Of a DNA stretch of 30,838 nucleotides, positions 22,990 to 30,838 are shown piece after piece. Where the stretch lies: the NCBI GenBank assembly GCA_044450785.1, contig JBIOJM010000084.1, positions 1 through 30,838 on the forward strand, given 5' to 3'. The DNA is from JBIOJM01 sp044450785 (lineage in GTDB: Bacteria; Planctomycetota; Planctomycetia; Isosphaerales; Isosphaeraceae). Every line of letters begins with the position of its first letter. Positions within the stretch are counted from its first letter, which is position 1. The notes beneath the pieces were generated by a model. It made no database searches and was not told the DNA's origin. It worked only from the letters and a program-made list of their open reading frames with translations. The translations under genes and the position numbers were made by a program.

Positions 22990-25887
22990 TCACCAGACAC
23001 CGCTGACCGAGAAGTTGAAGACCTGGACCTTGTCGCCCTGAGCCTTGAGGACCGGAAACGCCAGGTCGAACTCGAACGGCAGCGGGCCGAACATGGGGAG
23101 AGTCACCTTCAAGCCGGTCCCCACCGAGATCCTCATATCGCTGAACTCGTAGTTGGGAGTGACCGTGCCGAAGTCGGTGAAAAAGATCTGATGGAACGTG
23201 TCCTTTGCGTTCCACGGGAACTGGTACTCGACCGAGCCGACGGCCATCATGACGCCGCCGGTGGGAACGCCGAAGACATGGGGACTGACCGTACGATACT
23301 GAAACCCGCGCAAGCTGCCGAAGTTGCCCGCGAAGTAACGCTCGTAAACCGGCGTCGACTCGGTGGCGACCCCGAAGTGACCACGCAGCGTGAAGAACCG
23401 CTTGCCGGTGCCGTCGGGGCGACTGCCGGTCGCGAAGTAGGTCCGCCCCTCGGCGTCGACCTTGGACCAGGTGAAGCTCCCGAACCCTTGCTCGGCGTAA
23501 AGCTGTAAGTACATGCCCTTGGTGGCCATGAATGGGTTGTTGCGGTTGTCGAACCGGAGACCCTCCTTGATCGAGAACAACGACGTGAAGCCGCTGGCAG
23601 CCAGGTAATCTGCGGGAGCCGGCGACTTATAGCCGAAGAAGTCGACCTCCTCCGCGCGGGCGGAAACGTCGGCGTAAATGCTGGTGCCGAGCTGGCGCCC
23701 GAGCGAGAACTGCCCGCCTGCACGCCGTTCGTCCCAGTTCGGATAGACACGCGACATGAGAAAACCCGCCCCACTCGCCCCGATCGGCAGGTCGAACAGG
23801 TACGGCTCCCGCAGGCTGACCGACATCATGTTGATCAAGTTCCCCGCCTGGAGGCTGATCTGCAGCGCCTGGCCGCCGCCACGAAAAGCCTGGCCGGTGA
23901 AGATGTCGCCGAAGGAGCGAGGGACGTTGAAGATGTCGAAGTTCCGCTCAACGATCTGCACGTTGCCGATCAGCCCTTGAAAGCTGTTGGCCCCGACCCC
24001 GATCATGAATGCACCGGTGGTGCTCTCTTCGACCGAGGTCACGATATCGGCGAAGGAACGATTGGGAAAAGCATCATTGTGATCGGGACCGACGTCGGTC
24101 ATGTTCATGCCCGGGATGCTGGGGTCTGTACCGGTAGGCTCGCCGGCACCGACCGGAGGCGAACGGCGATTGGCGGGGGGCGCAGCTCCGCCCGGAATCG
24201 TGGGAGCGGGCGCGGGCACCTCGACCGGCGGCAGGTCCGCCGGCGGGTTGAACGGATTGTTCGCGCCGAACGGCGTCAGGCCGGGCAGACTCGGCTCCGC
24301 CCTGGTCCCAGGCGCCTGTCCCGGAGGCGCCGACGCAGGCGCCGGAACCAGGTCGTCGCCCGGCCCTGGGTCTTGCATCCGCGCCTGAGTCATTTCCTGC
24401 AGACGCGGCATGACCAGATCGCCATAAGGCTGATCCTTGGGCCGCTCACCCACAATGTCGATCTTGATCGTCTTGCCCGTCTGCGGATTGTTCTGGAAGT
24501 ACCCGAGTGCCATCAGCCGCCGCCGGAAGATCTCGATCCGGTTCTTGTCCAGGACCTCTCCGGGTAACAGACCGGCCATCACCGCCTCGCGGCGGATCAC
24601 CTTGTCCTTCGTCCGCCCATTACCCTTGATCTGCAGCTCGGCCAGCATGAACGGCTCCCGTTCCTCGATCTTGTACACGAGATCGACGACGCCGGTCTGG
24701 TTCGTGAACCGGGGCTCACAGTCGATCTGAGCCTTGATGCAGCCAATCTCTCCGTACTTGATGTACATCCGGTTCTTGTCGGCTTCGCGCACAGCCATCA
24801 TGAACGGCTTGCCCGAGTGCAGCTCCAGATCTTTCCGAAGCACCTCGGTCTTGATCTTGCTGTTTCCTTCGATGATCACGTTGCGGACCTTGTACTGCGT
24901 CCCCTCCGAGACCACGAACGTCAGGTCGACCTGGCCCGGGTTTGCCCCGGTCCGCGTCACCGGCGATACCTTCACCTCGAAAAAGCCGTTCGCATAGTAA
25001 TAATCGACCAGCTTCTGCCGGTCCTCGTCGAGCATGTCGCGGTGGTACTTGCCGAAAAGCCCCAAGATGGGCTTTCGGGTGCTGATGTGGGTCTGCAACG
25101 TGGCAGCCGAGGCGAACTTGTTCCCCGCGAAGGTGATGCTGGCGATCTTGACCTTGGGCCCCTCGAAGATCTCGATCACGATCTTCGTGTCGCCGGGACT
25201 GCCCCCTTCAAGCAGCGAGACCGAGGCCAGGTCGTAGCCTTTCTCCTGATAAAGCCGCAGGATCTGGCTGACAGCCAGTTGAGTCCGCGCCGGATCAGCG
25301 CGCTTGCCGGCCTTCAGTTCCGTGGTATCCTCGATCTCCTTGAGCCGGACGCCTTTCCGCCCTCTGAACTCGACCTTGGTGAGCAGGGTCATCTCCCGCA
25401 CGGCGAAGATCAAGGTATACTTCCCGCTCTTGGGGGGCGACTCATCCAGATAGTACGTGACGTCGGAAAACCATTTGGTCGTCATCAAGCTCTTGAGGTC
25501 GGCCTCGACTTTGTCGTGATTGAGCAGTTGGCCGACCCGGGAGAGGAGCTTGGGTTTGATCTTGTCGGGGGTAATGGTGGCGTTCCCCTCGAACTCGATC
25601 TTGGAGATCGTCCCCTCGGGAAACTTTTCCACCGCCGCCCGCGCGGACAGTGACTCGAGCGCCACGACCAGCAAGGCCGTGGCGCAGGTGAGACCGACTG
25701 CCTTGAACGCAACGGCCATGCCCGCTGCACGCACCCTCGGCGCCCTGGCGTGTTCGTGCGGCCCGCTGGTCGAAGCACGCGCCATCGCGTCGACGACCAC
25801 CCCGGCCGCCTCGCCCGTCGTCATCTTGATTCGACCGGCCGGAACCATCCCTGGTGCCGGCAGGATCGGGCGTTCGACACATGTCAT
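22990..25887 (-). CDS. bamA: BamA/Omp85 outer-membrane assembly protein with proline-rich insert
   Basis: A 965-residue protein from the ATG at 25887, which has AGGAA about 10 bases upstream; ATGs at 25824 and 25719 are alternatives, the last leading directly into the signal sequence (about 57-84, ending LSARAAVEKF). Five POTRA domains follow, each opening with a pattern like ISKIEFEGN, LTKVEFRG, IASITFAGN, YKVRNVIIEGN or LAELQIKGN. A linker rich in Pro, Gly and Ala (about 520-620) comes before the beta barrel. The barrel carries FGSLRGFQ, the Omp85 (V/L)RGF motif of loop 6, and ends in a terminal aromatic (FSVSGVW). BamA folds and inserts outer-membrane beta barrels; its presence supports a diderm envelope. 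The linker is unusual compared with proteobacterial BamA (about 800 residues). Confidence 0.9.
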   Translation of the reverse strand: MTCVERPILPAPGMVPAGRIKMTTGEAAGVVVDAMARASTSGPHEHARAPRVRAAGMAVAFKAVGLTCATALLVVALESLSARAAVEKFPEGTISKIEFEGNATITPDKIKPKLLSRVGQLLNHDKVEADLKSLMTTKWFSDVTYYLDESPPKSGKYTLIFAVREMTLLTKVEFRGRKGVRLKEIEDTTELKAGKRADPARTQLAVSQILRLYQEKGYDLASVSLLEGGSPGDTKIVIEIFEGPKVKIASITFAGNKFASAATLQTHISTRKPILGLFGKYHRDMLDEDRQKLVDYYYANGFFEVKVSPVTRTGANPGQVDLTFVVSEGTQYKVRNVIIEGNSKIKTEVLRKDLELHSGKPFMMAVREADKNRMYIKYGEIGCIKAQIDCEPRFTNQTGVVDLVYKIEEREPFMLAELQIKGNGRTKDKVIRREAVMAGLLPGEVLDKNRIEIFRRRLMALGYFQNNPQTGKTIKIDIVGERPKDQPYGDLVMPRLQEMTQARMQDPGPGDDLVPAPASAPPGQAPGTRAEPSLPGLTPFGANNPFNPPADLPPVEVPAPAPTIPGGAAPPANRRSPPVGAGEPTGTDPSIPGMNMTDVGPDHNDAFPNRSFADIVTSVEESTTGAFMIGVGANSFQGLIGNVQIVERNFDIFNVPRSFGDIFTGQAFRGGGQALQISLQAGNLINMMSVSLREPYLFDLPIGASGAGFLMSRVYPNWDERRAGGQFSLGRQLGTSIYADVSARAEEVDFFGYKSPAPADYLAASGFTSLFSIKEGLRFDNRNNPFMATKGMYLQLYAEQGFGSFTWSKVDAEGRTYFATGSRPDGTGKRFFTLRGHFGVATESTPVYERYFAGNFGSLRGFQYRTVSPHVFGVPTGGVMMAVGSVEYQFPWNAKDTFHQIFFTDFGTVTPNYEFSDMRISVGTGLKVTLPMFGPLPFEFDLAFPVLKAQGDKVQVFNFSVSGVW

Positions 25888-26467
25888 GAGCGATCGTTCC
25901 TGAACCGAACCGATCGAGAGCCGCCCGGACAACGTTCGCCCCGGGGCGATCGTCGGCGCCAAGGACACGCTGACCACCGCCGATCGTCCGTCCGCTGACC
26001 CCGTGCCGGCAGGCCATCAGGCGACATTCAGCACTGGTCGATCATCGAGAGCGGCATCGGGGCGCGACGTCCACGCCCTCGAAAAAACGAACCGGCGATG
26101 AGATCGCATGGGCCAATCGCTACCCGGCCGCCGCCGCCATCCCTGGCCTTGACGCCGCCCCGGCCCATGTATCGCCCTTCTGTGACATGACTAGATCGAA
26201 CCTTTTACCCAAGATGAGACGATCTCGCAAGCCCGGAAGCCGTTCTTTCCGGCGGGCGGGGGTCCGTCAGCTTACGCGCTCACCAGCGGGGTGGCACACT
26301 CGTCAGTTTCATCCATCCTTGAATCGGCCGTGTGCCACGGGCTGTGCCACTGCCGGCCCGCGATGGTTGACACCCCCGCCCGGTGTTGGAGCCATCGTTG
26401 CATTGACTCTCAAGGACGATTAGGCTCAAGGTTGAGAGGCCTAGCAGCCGGTGTTGACGGGGCGACA
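25888..26467. other. 580-bp gap between BamA and the defence-like cluster
   Basis: This divergent gap presumably holds the promoters of bamA (leftwards) and the helicase (rightwards). It has no recognisable gene. It contains an inverted repeat with a third copy (26291-26350, listed separately). Frames open into the helicase upstream of 26468 but lack a ribosome-binding site and similarity. It marks the junction between a housekeeping gene and an accessory cluster. Confidence 0.4.
26291..26350. repeat. GTGGCACAC inverted repeat with a third half-site
   Basis: GTGGCACAC at 26291-26299 is the exact reverse complement of GTGTGCCAC at 26330-26338, and TGTGCCAC occurs again in direct orientation at 26343-26350, 12 bases after the previous copy. 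It may be an operator for the downstream cluster, or the remnant of a dispersed repeat at the island edge. Confidence 0.45.
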
Positions 26468-29400
26468 ATGACTTCGAGCATCCCATTGCGGGTCGGACAA
26501 ACGCTGGTAGGCCCGCTCTTCAACGAGCCCATGCGCGTTGAGACGGTGACGGCCGCGGGAAACGCCTCCTGGGTCGTGGGGCTCGTGGGTGCCCAGTCGG
26601 AACGATTCCGCCGGGTCACGATCGCCGAAACGGACCTTGCGGCGCTCACGATCCTCGATTCCGAACTGGCCTTCGACGGTGAAGGAACCCTTCTCCGCTT
26701 GGGTATCCAGGCCTACTCGCTCGGCATCGCCTACGAGTTTGACCCATATTTCGGCCTCTCCATCTCGCGCGTGGACCCGCTACCGCATCAGCTTGAAGCG
26801 GTCTACGATTACCTGCTGAAGCTGGCCCGCGTTCGTTTCCTCTTGGCTGACGACGCGGGGGCCGGCAAGACCATCATGGCGGGCCTCTTGATACGCGAGT
26901 TGAAGCTAAGGGGGATGTGTGAGCGAATCCTGATCGTGGCCCCGGCCAATCTGGCCTTCCAGTGGCAGCGAGAGCTCAAGGAGAAGTTTGACGAGAAGTT
27001 CCTCGTCATCAAGGGCGAAGACATCCGCGACCAGTTCGGCGTCAATCAGTGGCTGGAGCAGAAGCAGTTGATCACGTCGCTCGACCTCGCCAAGCGCACC
27101 GAGATCCTTCCCGGCTTGCGCCAGGTCCGGTGGGACTTGATCATCGTGGACGAAGCCCATCGCATGTCCTGGTCACCACCGGCCCGAAAGACGGGCCGGT
27201 ACGCACTGGGCGAGCTTCTTCGAGACATCAGCGACCACATGCTGCTGCTGACGGCGACGCCCCACAAGGGCGACCCGGCCAACTTCAGCCTGTTCCTGCA
27301 ACTGCTCGACGCCGACGCCTACGCCGACGTTCGGTCTATCCGGGAAGCGATGGACCGTCACCGCGCGCCCTTTTACTTGCGCCGGACGAAGGAGGCGATG
27401 GTCTACTTCCCCGAGCGACAGGCCGACGGTTCGTGGGTCGCCAAGAAGATCTTCACCAAGCGCATCCCGCACACCGTCGATTTCCACATCGACGGGCCGG
27501 AATTTGATCTCTACAAGAGTGTGACACGGTTCGTGAAGCGCATGAGTGCCCGCGCCGCGGCCGCTGGCGATGACCCGCGCGCCCGGGCCGTCGGCTTCCT
27601 GATGGCCCTGTACCAACGCCGGCTGGCGTCGAGTACCCACGCCGTCTGCTGTTCTCTGGAGAACCGGGTCAAGCGCCTGGAGCTCGGCCTCAAGAAGGCC
27701 CAGGAGATCGCCCGCTCGGCTCCGCCCGACCTGCCCGATGCCGACGATCTTGAGGAAATGGATGAGGGAGATCGCCAACGGTTCGAGGAGATGCTTGAAG
27801 CCATCTCATTGGCCGGCAACGCCGATGAGGTTCGGGCCGAGGTCACCGAGCTGAAACAACTGGCGGAACAGGCACGGTCCGTCGAACAGGCCGGCGTGGA
27901 GGCCAAGCTGTCGCGCCTGAAGAACGTGATGCACGAACAGGGGTTCTTCGACCACCCCGATCAGCGCTTGCTGTTGTTCACCGAGTTCAAGGACACCCTC
28001 GACTACCTCGTCGCCAGGCTGACCGACTGGGGATTCCGGGTGGGCTGTATCCACGGGAGCATGCGCATCGGTTCGCGCGACGATGCGGGTTCGCGCCTCC
28101 ACACCGAGCAGCAATTCAGAGAAGGGGCCATTCAAGTCCTGGTGGCGACCGAGGCGGCCGGCGAAGGCATCAACCTTCAGTGCTGCAACATCCTGTTCAA
28201 CTACGACATCCCCTGGAACCCGAACCGCCTCGAACAGCGGATGGGGCGTATCCACCGCTACGGTCAGCGCAAGGACTGCCTGATCTTCAACTTCGTGGCG
28301 ACCAACACGATCGAGGGCCGCGTGCTGCAGCGACTGTTGGAGAAGCTCCAAGAAATCCGCAACGCACTCGACGACGACGCGGTCTTCAACGTGGTCGGCG
28401 AGTTGCTCCCGGCCGCCCAGATCGAGCGGGTCTTGCGCGACTACTACGCCGGCCACCTGGGCGACGCCGACCTCGAAGACCGGCTGCTGCACAACGTGGA
28501 CGAAGGCCGGTTCCGGGCCATCTGCCAGAACGCCCTCGAAGGCCTGGCGTCGAAGCGGCTCAACCTGGAGATGCTGATCGAGCGCCGGGCCAAGGCCCAG
28601 GAGCGGCGCGTCGTCCCTGAAACCATTGCCCGCTTCCTGGCCGAGGCAGCGGGATACTCATCGCTATCCCTCAAGCCCGTCCCCGCGCTACAGCACACCT
28701 TCGACCCGGGCCGCACGCCCACGGTATTGAAGAACTGCGAGCGGAGCCCGGACTGGCGTCTGCCGTCGCTGTTGGCAAAGTATCCGCGCCTGTCCACTCA
28801 CCGCGAGACGGCCGACGAGAACAACCTCGAATGGGTTATGCCAGGGCACCCCCTTTTCGAGGCCGTTCGCCGGCACACCTTCCATGTCGCCCAGGAGGAC
28901 TTCAAGAAAGGCGCGTCCTTCCACTCGCTGGCTCACGAGAGACCGGCCCGGATCGATCTCTACCGCGCTCGCGTGGTCGACGGCCTCGGGCACGTCGTCC
29001 ACGAACGGATGTTCGTCATCGAGTTGGCCGAAGGCCGGGAACCGGGACTGCGGGAGCTGTCAATCCTGGGCGATTTCACCCCCGCTGACGCGGTCGACCC
29101 GCTGCCCGACGTGGCCCACCTGCCGGAAGCATCCGCTTGGCTCCACGAGCATTGCCTGCAGCCGTTCCTCGATGAAGTGCGCAAGGAGCGCTTGACCGAG
29201 GTGGACCGCATCGCCGACCACGTCGAGCTGTCGCTCACGGAGCTGCTTCAGAAGGCGGACGATGAGATCGGCAGGGCCGGCGCCGAAGTCGAACGGAACG
29301 CGCAGGGGTCGGAAGGCCGCCTGTCCCAGGCGGAATCGCGACATACGGACCTGCTTGCCCGCCGCGACCGCCGGCGGCAGGAACTCCAGCAAGAGCGGTC

Positions 29401-29854
29401 CTTGACGCTCCAGGGTGTCGAGCGGATTACCTCAGTCTTGGCCCTGCCGCACCCGGCTCGCTCATCACCCGAGGTCCAGCGACTACGGCCCAACCCGGAA
29501 ACTGAGGCCACGGCCATGCGGGTCGCGATGGAACACGAGCAAACTCAGGGCCGGCAGGTCTACGATGTTCACGAGAAGAACCTGGGCTATGACATCATCA
29601 GCCTCGACCTCAATTCCGGCGAGTTGCGGCTAATCGAGGTCAAGGGCATCGGCGACACCGACGGCGGCGTGATGCTCTCCCCGAACGAACGGCGCGTGGC
29701 GGAAGACCGCCGCGATTGCTACTGGCTCTACGTCGTGACCCACTGCAACACGAAGCCGCGGCTACGCGACCCGATCAGGGACCCAGCCCGCCTCCAATGG
29801 ATTGAGGTGACGAAGGTCGCGCACTACCGTATCGACACGCAGAATCTGAGCTGA
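26468..29854 (+). CDS. SNF2-type helicase with C-terminal DUF3883 nuclease-like domain
   Basis: A 1128-residue protein; the ATG at 26468 begins the conserved N-terminus (IPLRVGQTLVGPLFNEP). Helicase motifs are in order: motif I DDAGAGKT (128-135), motif II DEAH (228-231), motif III TATPH (262-266), motif V VLVATEAAGEGINLQ (557-571) and motif VI QRMGRIHRYGQ (590-600). This is the RapA/HepA-like SNF2 group, which moves along or remodels duplex DNA rather than unwinding it. A coiled-coil region lies around 955-1000. The C-terminus is a DUF3883 domain with D1042 and E1057-V-K1059 in the order of PD-(D/E)XK nucleases. Similar helicases are found in anti-phage clusters (compare DrmD of class 1 DISARM). 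It is the first gene of the run that continues with MNT, HEPN and DUF1156 genes, so a defence role is inferred. Confidence 0.88.
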   Translation: MTSSIPLRVGQTLVGPLFNEPMRVETVTAAGNASWVVGLVGAQSERFRRVTIAETDLAALTILDSELAFDGEGTLLRLGIQAYSLGIAYEFDPYFGLSISRVDPLPHQLEAVYDYLLKLARVRFLLADDAGAGKTIMAGLLIRELKLRGMCERILIVAPANLAFQWQRELKEKFDEKFLVIKGEDIRDQFGVNQWLEQKQLITSLDLAKRTEILPGLRQVRWDLIIVDEAHRMSWSPPARKTGRYALGELLRDISDHMLLLTATPHKGDPANFSLFLQLLDADAYADVRSIREAMDRHRAPFYLRRTKEAMVYFPERQADGSWVAKKIFTKRIPHTVDFHIDGPEFDLYKSVTRFVKRMSARAAAAGDDPRARAVGFLMALYQRRLASSTHAVCCSLENRVKRLELGLKKAQEIARSAPPDLPDADDLEEMDEGDRQRFEEMLEAISLAGNADEVRAEVTELKQLAEQARSVEQAGVEAKLSRLKNVMHEQGFFDHPDQRLLLFTEFKDTLDYLVARLTDWGFRVGCIHGSMRIGSRDDAGSRLHTEQQFREGAIQVLVATEAAGEGINLQCCNILFNYDIPWNPNRLEQRMGRIHRYGQRKDCLIFNFVATNTIEGRVLQRLLEKLQEIRNALDDDAVFNVVGELLPAAQIERVLRDYYAGHLGDADLEDRLLHNVDEGRFRAICQNALEGLASKRLNLEMLIERRAKAQERRVVPETIARFLAEAAGYSSLSLKPVPALQHTFDPGRTPTVLKNCERSPDWRLPSLLAKYPRLSTHRETADENNLEWVMPGHPLFEAVRRHTFHVAQEDFKKGASFHSLAHERPARIDLYRARVVDGLGHVVHERMFVIELAEGREPGLRELSILGDFTPADAVDPLPDVAHLPEASAWLHEHCLQPFLDEVRKERLTEVDRIADHVELSLTELLQKADDEIGRAGAEVERNAQGSEGRLSQAESRHTDLLARRDRRRQELQQERSLTLQGVERITSVLALPHPARSSPEVQRLRPNPETEATAMRVAMEHEQTQGRQVYDVHEKNLGYDIISLDLNSGELRLIEVKGIGDTDGGVMLSPNERRVAEDRRDCYWLYVVTHCNTKPRLRDPIRDPARLQWIEVTKVAHYRIDTQNLS

Positions 29855-29882
29855 GAAGCCCCGATCTTTGGTCTACCCCCGA

Positions 29883-29891
29883 TGATATAAT
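29883..29891 (+). promoter_or_regulatory. Extended -10 promoter candidate before the MNT gene
   Basis: TGATATAAT is a perfect TGn plus TATAAT extended -10 element, striking in GC-rich DNA. No good -35 is present at 16-18 bp spacing, which extended -10 promoters may not need. It sits 85 bases before the nucleotidyltransferase start and could give the MNT/HEPN pair its own transcript, apart from the helicase. Confidence 0.4.
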
Positions 29892-29976
29892 GATGAAGAA
29901 GAACCGGCCACCACCGGCTCCCGATCCGACCTGCCAAACGGCCTCGGGTGGAGTTGTTTCTTTTGAGAGGTGATTA

Positions 29977-30330
29977 ATGCGCGGCACCGGCTACGCCATT
30001 CGTACCAAGAAAGGCAGGGCAAAGCGACAAGTCCTTGCGGACGTCACCCGGCGTGTCGTCGAGGCGGCCAAGCCGGAAAAGATCATCCTGTTCGGGTCAG
30101 CCGCTCGGGGCGAGATGGGACCGAACAGCGACCTGGATCTCCTGGTCATCAAGGGCGGCAAGTTTGATCGCGAGCGCGTCACGACGGCGATTTATCGTCA
30201 CTTGGACGGTGCGGACGCGGCCGTCGATGTGATTGTCGTGACCCCGGAAGAAGTCGAGCGCTATCGGAACACACACTGTCTGGTGATTTGTCCGGCCCTT
30301 AGAGAAGGAAAGGTCGTCTATGGCGCGTAA
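29977..30330 (+). CDS. Minimal nucleotidyltransferase (MntA-like)
   Basis: A 117-residue protein with GAGAGGTGA directly before its ATG. The catalytic pattern GS-X10-DLD is complete (Gly40-Ser41, Asp52, Asp54), with a third acidic residue at Asp84 (VDVIVV). Such MNT proteins are often antitoxins that add AMP to a partner HEPN RNase (as MntA does to HepT). The HEPN gene follows with an 11-base overlap, the standard pairing. Its place between a defence-type helicase and a DUF1156 gene suggests a guard or regulatory module in the cluster. Confidence 0.88.
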   Translation: MRGTGYAIRTKKGRAKRQVLADVTRRVVEAAKPEKIILFGSAARGEMGPNSDLDLLVIKGGKFDRERVTTAIYRHLDGADAAVDVIVVTPEEVERYRNTHCLVICPALREGKVVYGA

Positions 30331-30718
30331 ACGGCTGCCGCCGGACGATCCGCGCGAATGGCTCAACCGGGCGAGGAGCAACCCGGCGCTGGCCGGGAAA
30401 ATGGCCCCAGACGTTTATCTCGAGGACCTTTGCTTTGATGCCCAGCAGGCTGCCGAGAAAGCCATAAAGGCCGTTTTCATTCACCGGGGCGTGACGTTCC
30501 CCTACGTTCACGACCTGGCTCGATTGCGCCGATTACTGGAACGAAGCGGCCTCAAGATTCCAAAATACGTGAAAGAAGTGAAGGAACTCACACGCTTCGC
30601 CATGGTGACGCGCTACCCCGGACTTGCCAGGCCGGTCACGACAAGGAAATACCGTCGCGCCGTCCGCATTGCCGGCGCCGTTGTACGCTGGGCCGAACGG
30701 CAAATCGGACACCCATGA
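30320..30718 (+). CDS. HEPN domain protein, partner of the nucleotidyltransferase
   Basis: A 132-residue all-helical protein of the HEPN type. The central helix LCFDAQQAAEKAIKAVF, the following HDLARLRRLLE, and FAMVTRYPG near the C-terminus are typical. The RNase motif of toxic HEPN proteins, R-X4-6-H, is not seen; the nearest is Arg56 and His64 with seven residues between, so RNase activity is uncertain. The start overlaps the MNT gene by 11 bases and the stop overlaps the next start by 4 (ATGA), which means tight translational coupling. It may be a toxin silenced by the MNT protein or a non-catalytic binding partner. Confidence 0.85.
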   Translation: MARKRLPPDDPREWLNRARSNPALAGKMAPDVYLEDLCFDAQQAAEKAIKAVFIHRGVTFPYVHDLARLRRLLERSGLKIPKYVKEVKELTRFAMVTRYPGLARPVTTRKYRRAVRIAGAVVRWAERQIGHP

Positions 30719-30838
30719 TCACCAAGGAATGCAAACGCCTGGCCGAGGTGGATTTCCCGATTGCGGTGGTCTCGAAGCACTCGGCGCGAGAGAAGTCGAT
30801 TCGCCACGGTCATCCCTCGACTGGCTCCTCGTCCGACC
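30715..30838 (+). CDS. DUF1156-type protein, 5' part only
   Basis: The gene starts in the ATGA overlap with the HEPN gene and is cut by the window end; 41 residues are visible. KRLAEVDFPIAVVSKHSARE followed by KSIRHGHPST is the characteristic opening of DUF1156 proteins, large proteins associated with adenine-specific DNA methylation and found in defence clusters with helicases. The family normally continues STLHLWWARRP; here the text after HPST reads GSSSD, and a shifted frame gives RPT, so there may be a small deletion/frameshift or an error at the sequence end. Confidence 0.75.
   Translation, partial: MITKECKRLAEVDFPIAVVSKHSAREKSIRHGHPSTGSSSD

Noticed and set aside
26187..26467. Upstream extension of the helicase or a small gene before it
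   Set aside because: The residues before the ATG at 26468 do not resemble the family and the region contains repeats.
26468..30838. Naming the cluster as class 1 DISARM
   Set aside because: Only a helicase and the start of a DUF1156 gene are visible; DrmA, DrmB and DrmC are not seen, and an MNT/HEPN pair is not part of DISARM.
1..30838. CRISPR array, tRNA or rRNA genes
   Set aside because: No regularly spaced direct repeats and no tRNA- or rRNA-like sequence were recognised on reading; a tRNA scan would settle this.

Overview
The window looks like chromosomal DNA of a GC-rich planctomycete, probably near Isosphaeraceae/Gemmataceae. This is inferred from gene content: several large GT39-like membrane glycosyltransferases with the same C-terminal signature, a DUF1573-type protein, a planctomycete-style ECF sigma factor next to a Ser/Thr kinase remnant, Uma2 and DUF433 proteins, a very Cys-rich secreted protein, and a long BamA with a proline-rich insert. 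No rRNA, tRNA or CRISPR array was seen.

Layout. 1-4231: a large envelope protein with an internal lipobox and DUF1573-like domain, then a GT39-like glycosyltransferase; by eye this part is less GC-rich than the rest. 4232-4668: gap with nothing recognisable. 4669-7468: secreted GH29 alpha-L-fucosidase, a membrane-anchored thioredoxin-fold protein with no cysteines, and a Uma2 protein. 7651-10738: KorA (gamma-alpha fusion) and KorB of a 2-oxoacid:ferredoxin oxidoreductase. 10722-12544 (minus): a two-gene operon of a protein with a diadenylate-cyclase-like C-terminus and a DUF433 protein. 12829-15851: dual-specificity phosphatase, GNAT acetyltransferase, second GT39-like enzyme. 15987-16340 (minus): Cys-rich secreted protein. 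16648-19122: third, longest GT39-like enzyme. 19215-20480: a scar containing a truncated sigma factor joined to a truncated kinase, bounded by palindromic repeats. 20501-25887 (minus): small membrane protein, MFS transporter, second membrane protein, BamA.

The right edge (26468-30838) is the most interesting part. A 1128-residue SNF2-type helicase with a C-terminal DUF3883 nuclease-like domain is followed by a tightly overlapping minimal nucleotidyltransferase, HEPN protein, and the start of a DUF1156-type protein (a family tied to adenine-specific DNA methylation). This has the form of an anti-phage defence cluster related in design to DISARM-like helicase/methylase systems, but with an embedded MNT/HEPN pair. 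The window cuts it off, so completeness cannot be judged.

Other points of interest are the DAC-like protein with a degenerate RHR motif, the sigma-kinase deletion scar, and the triple-nested palindrome at 20273-20480.
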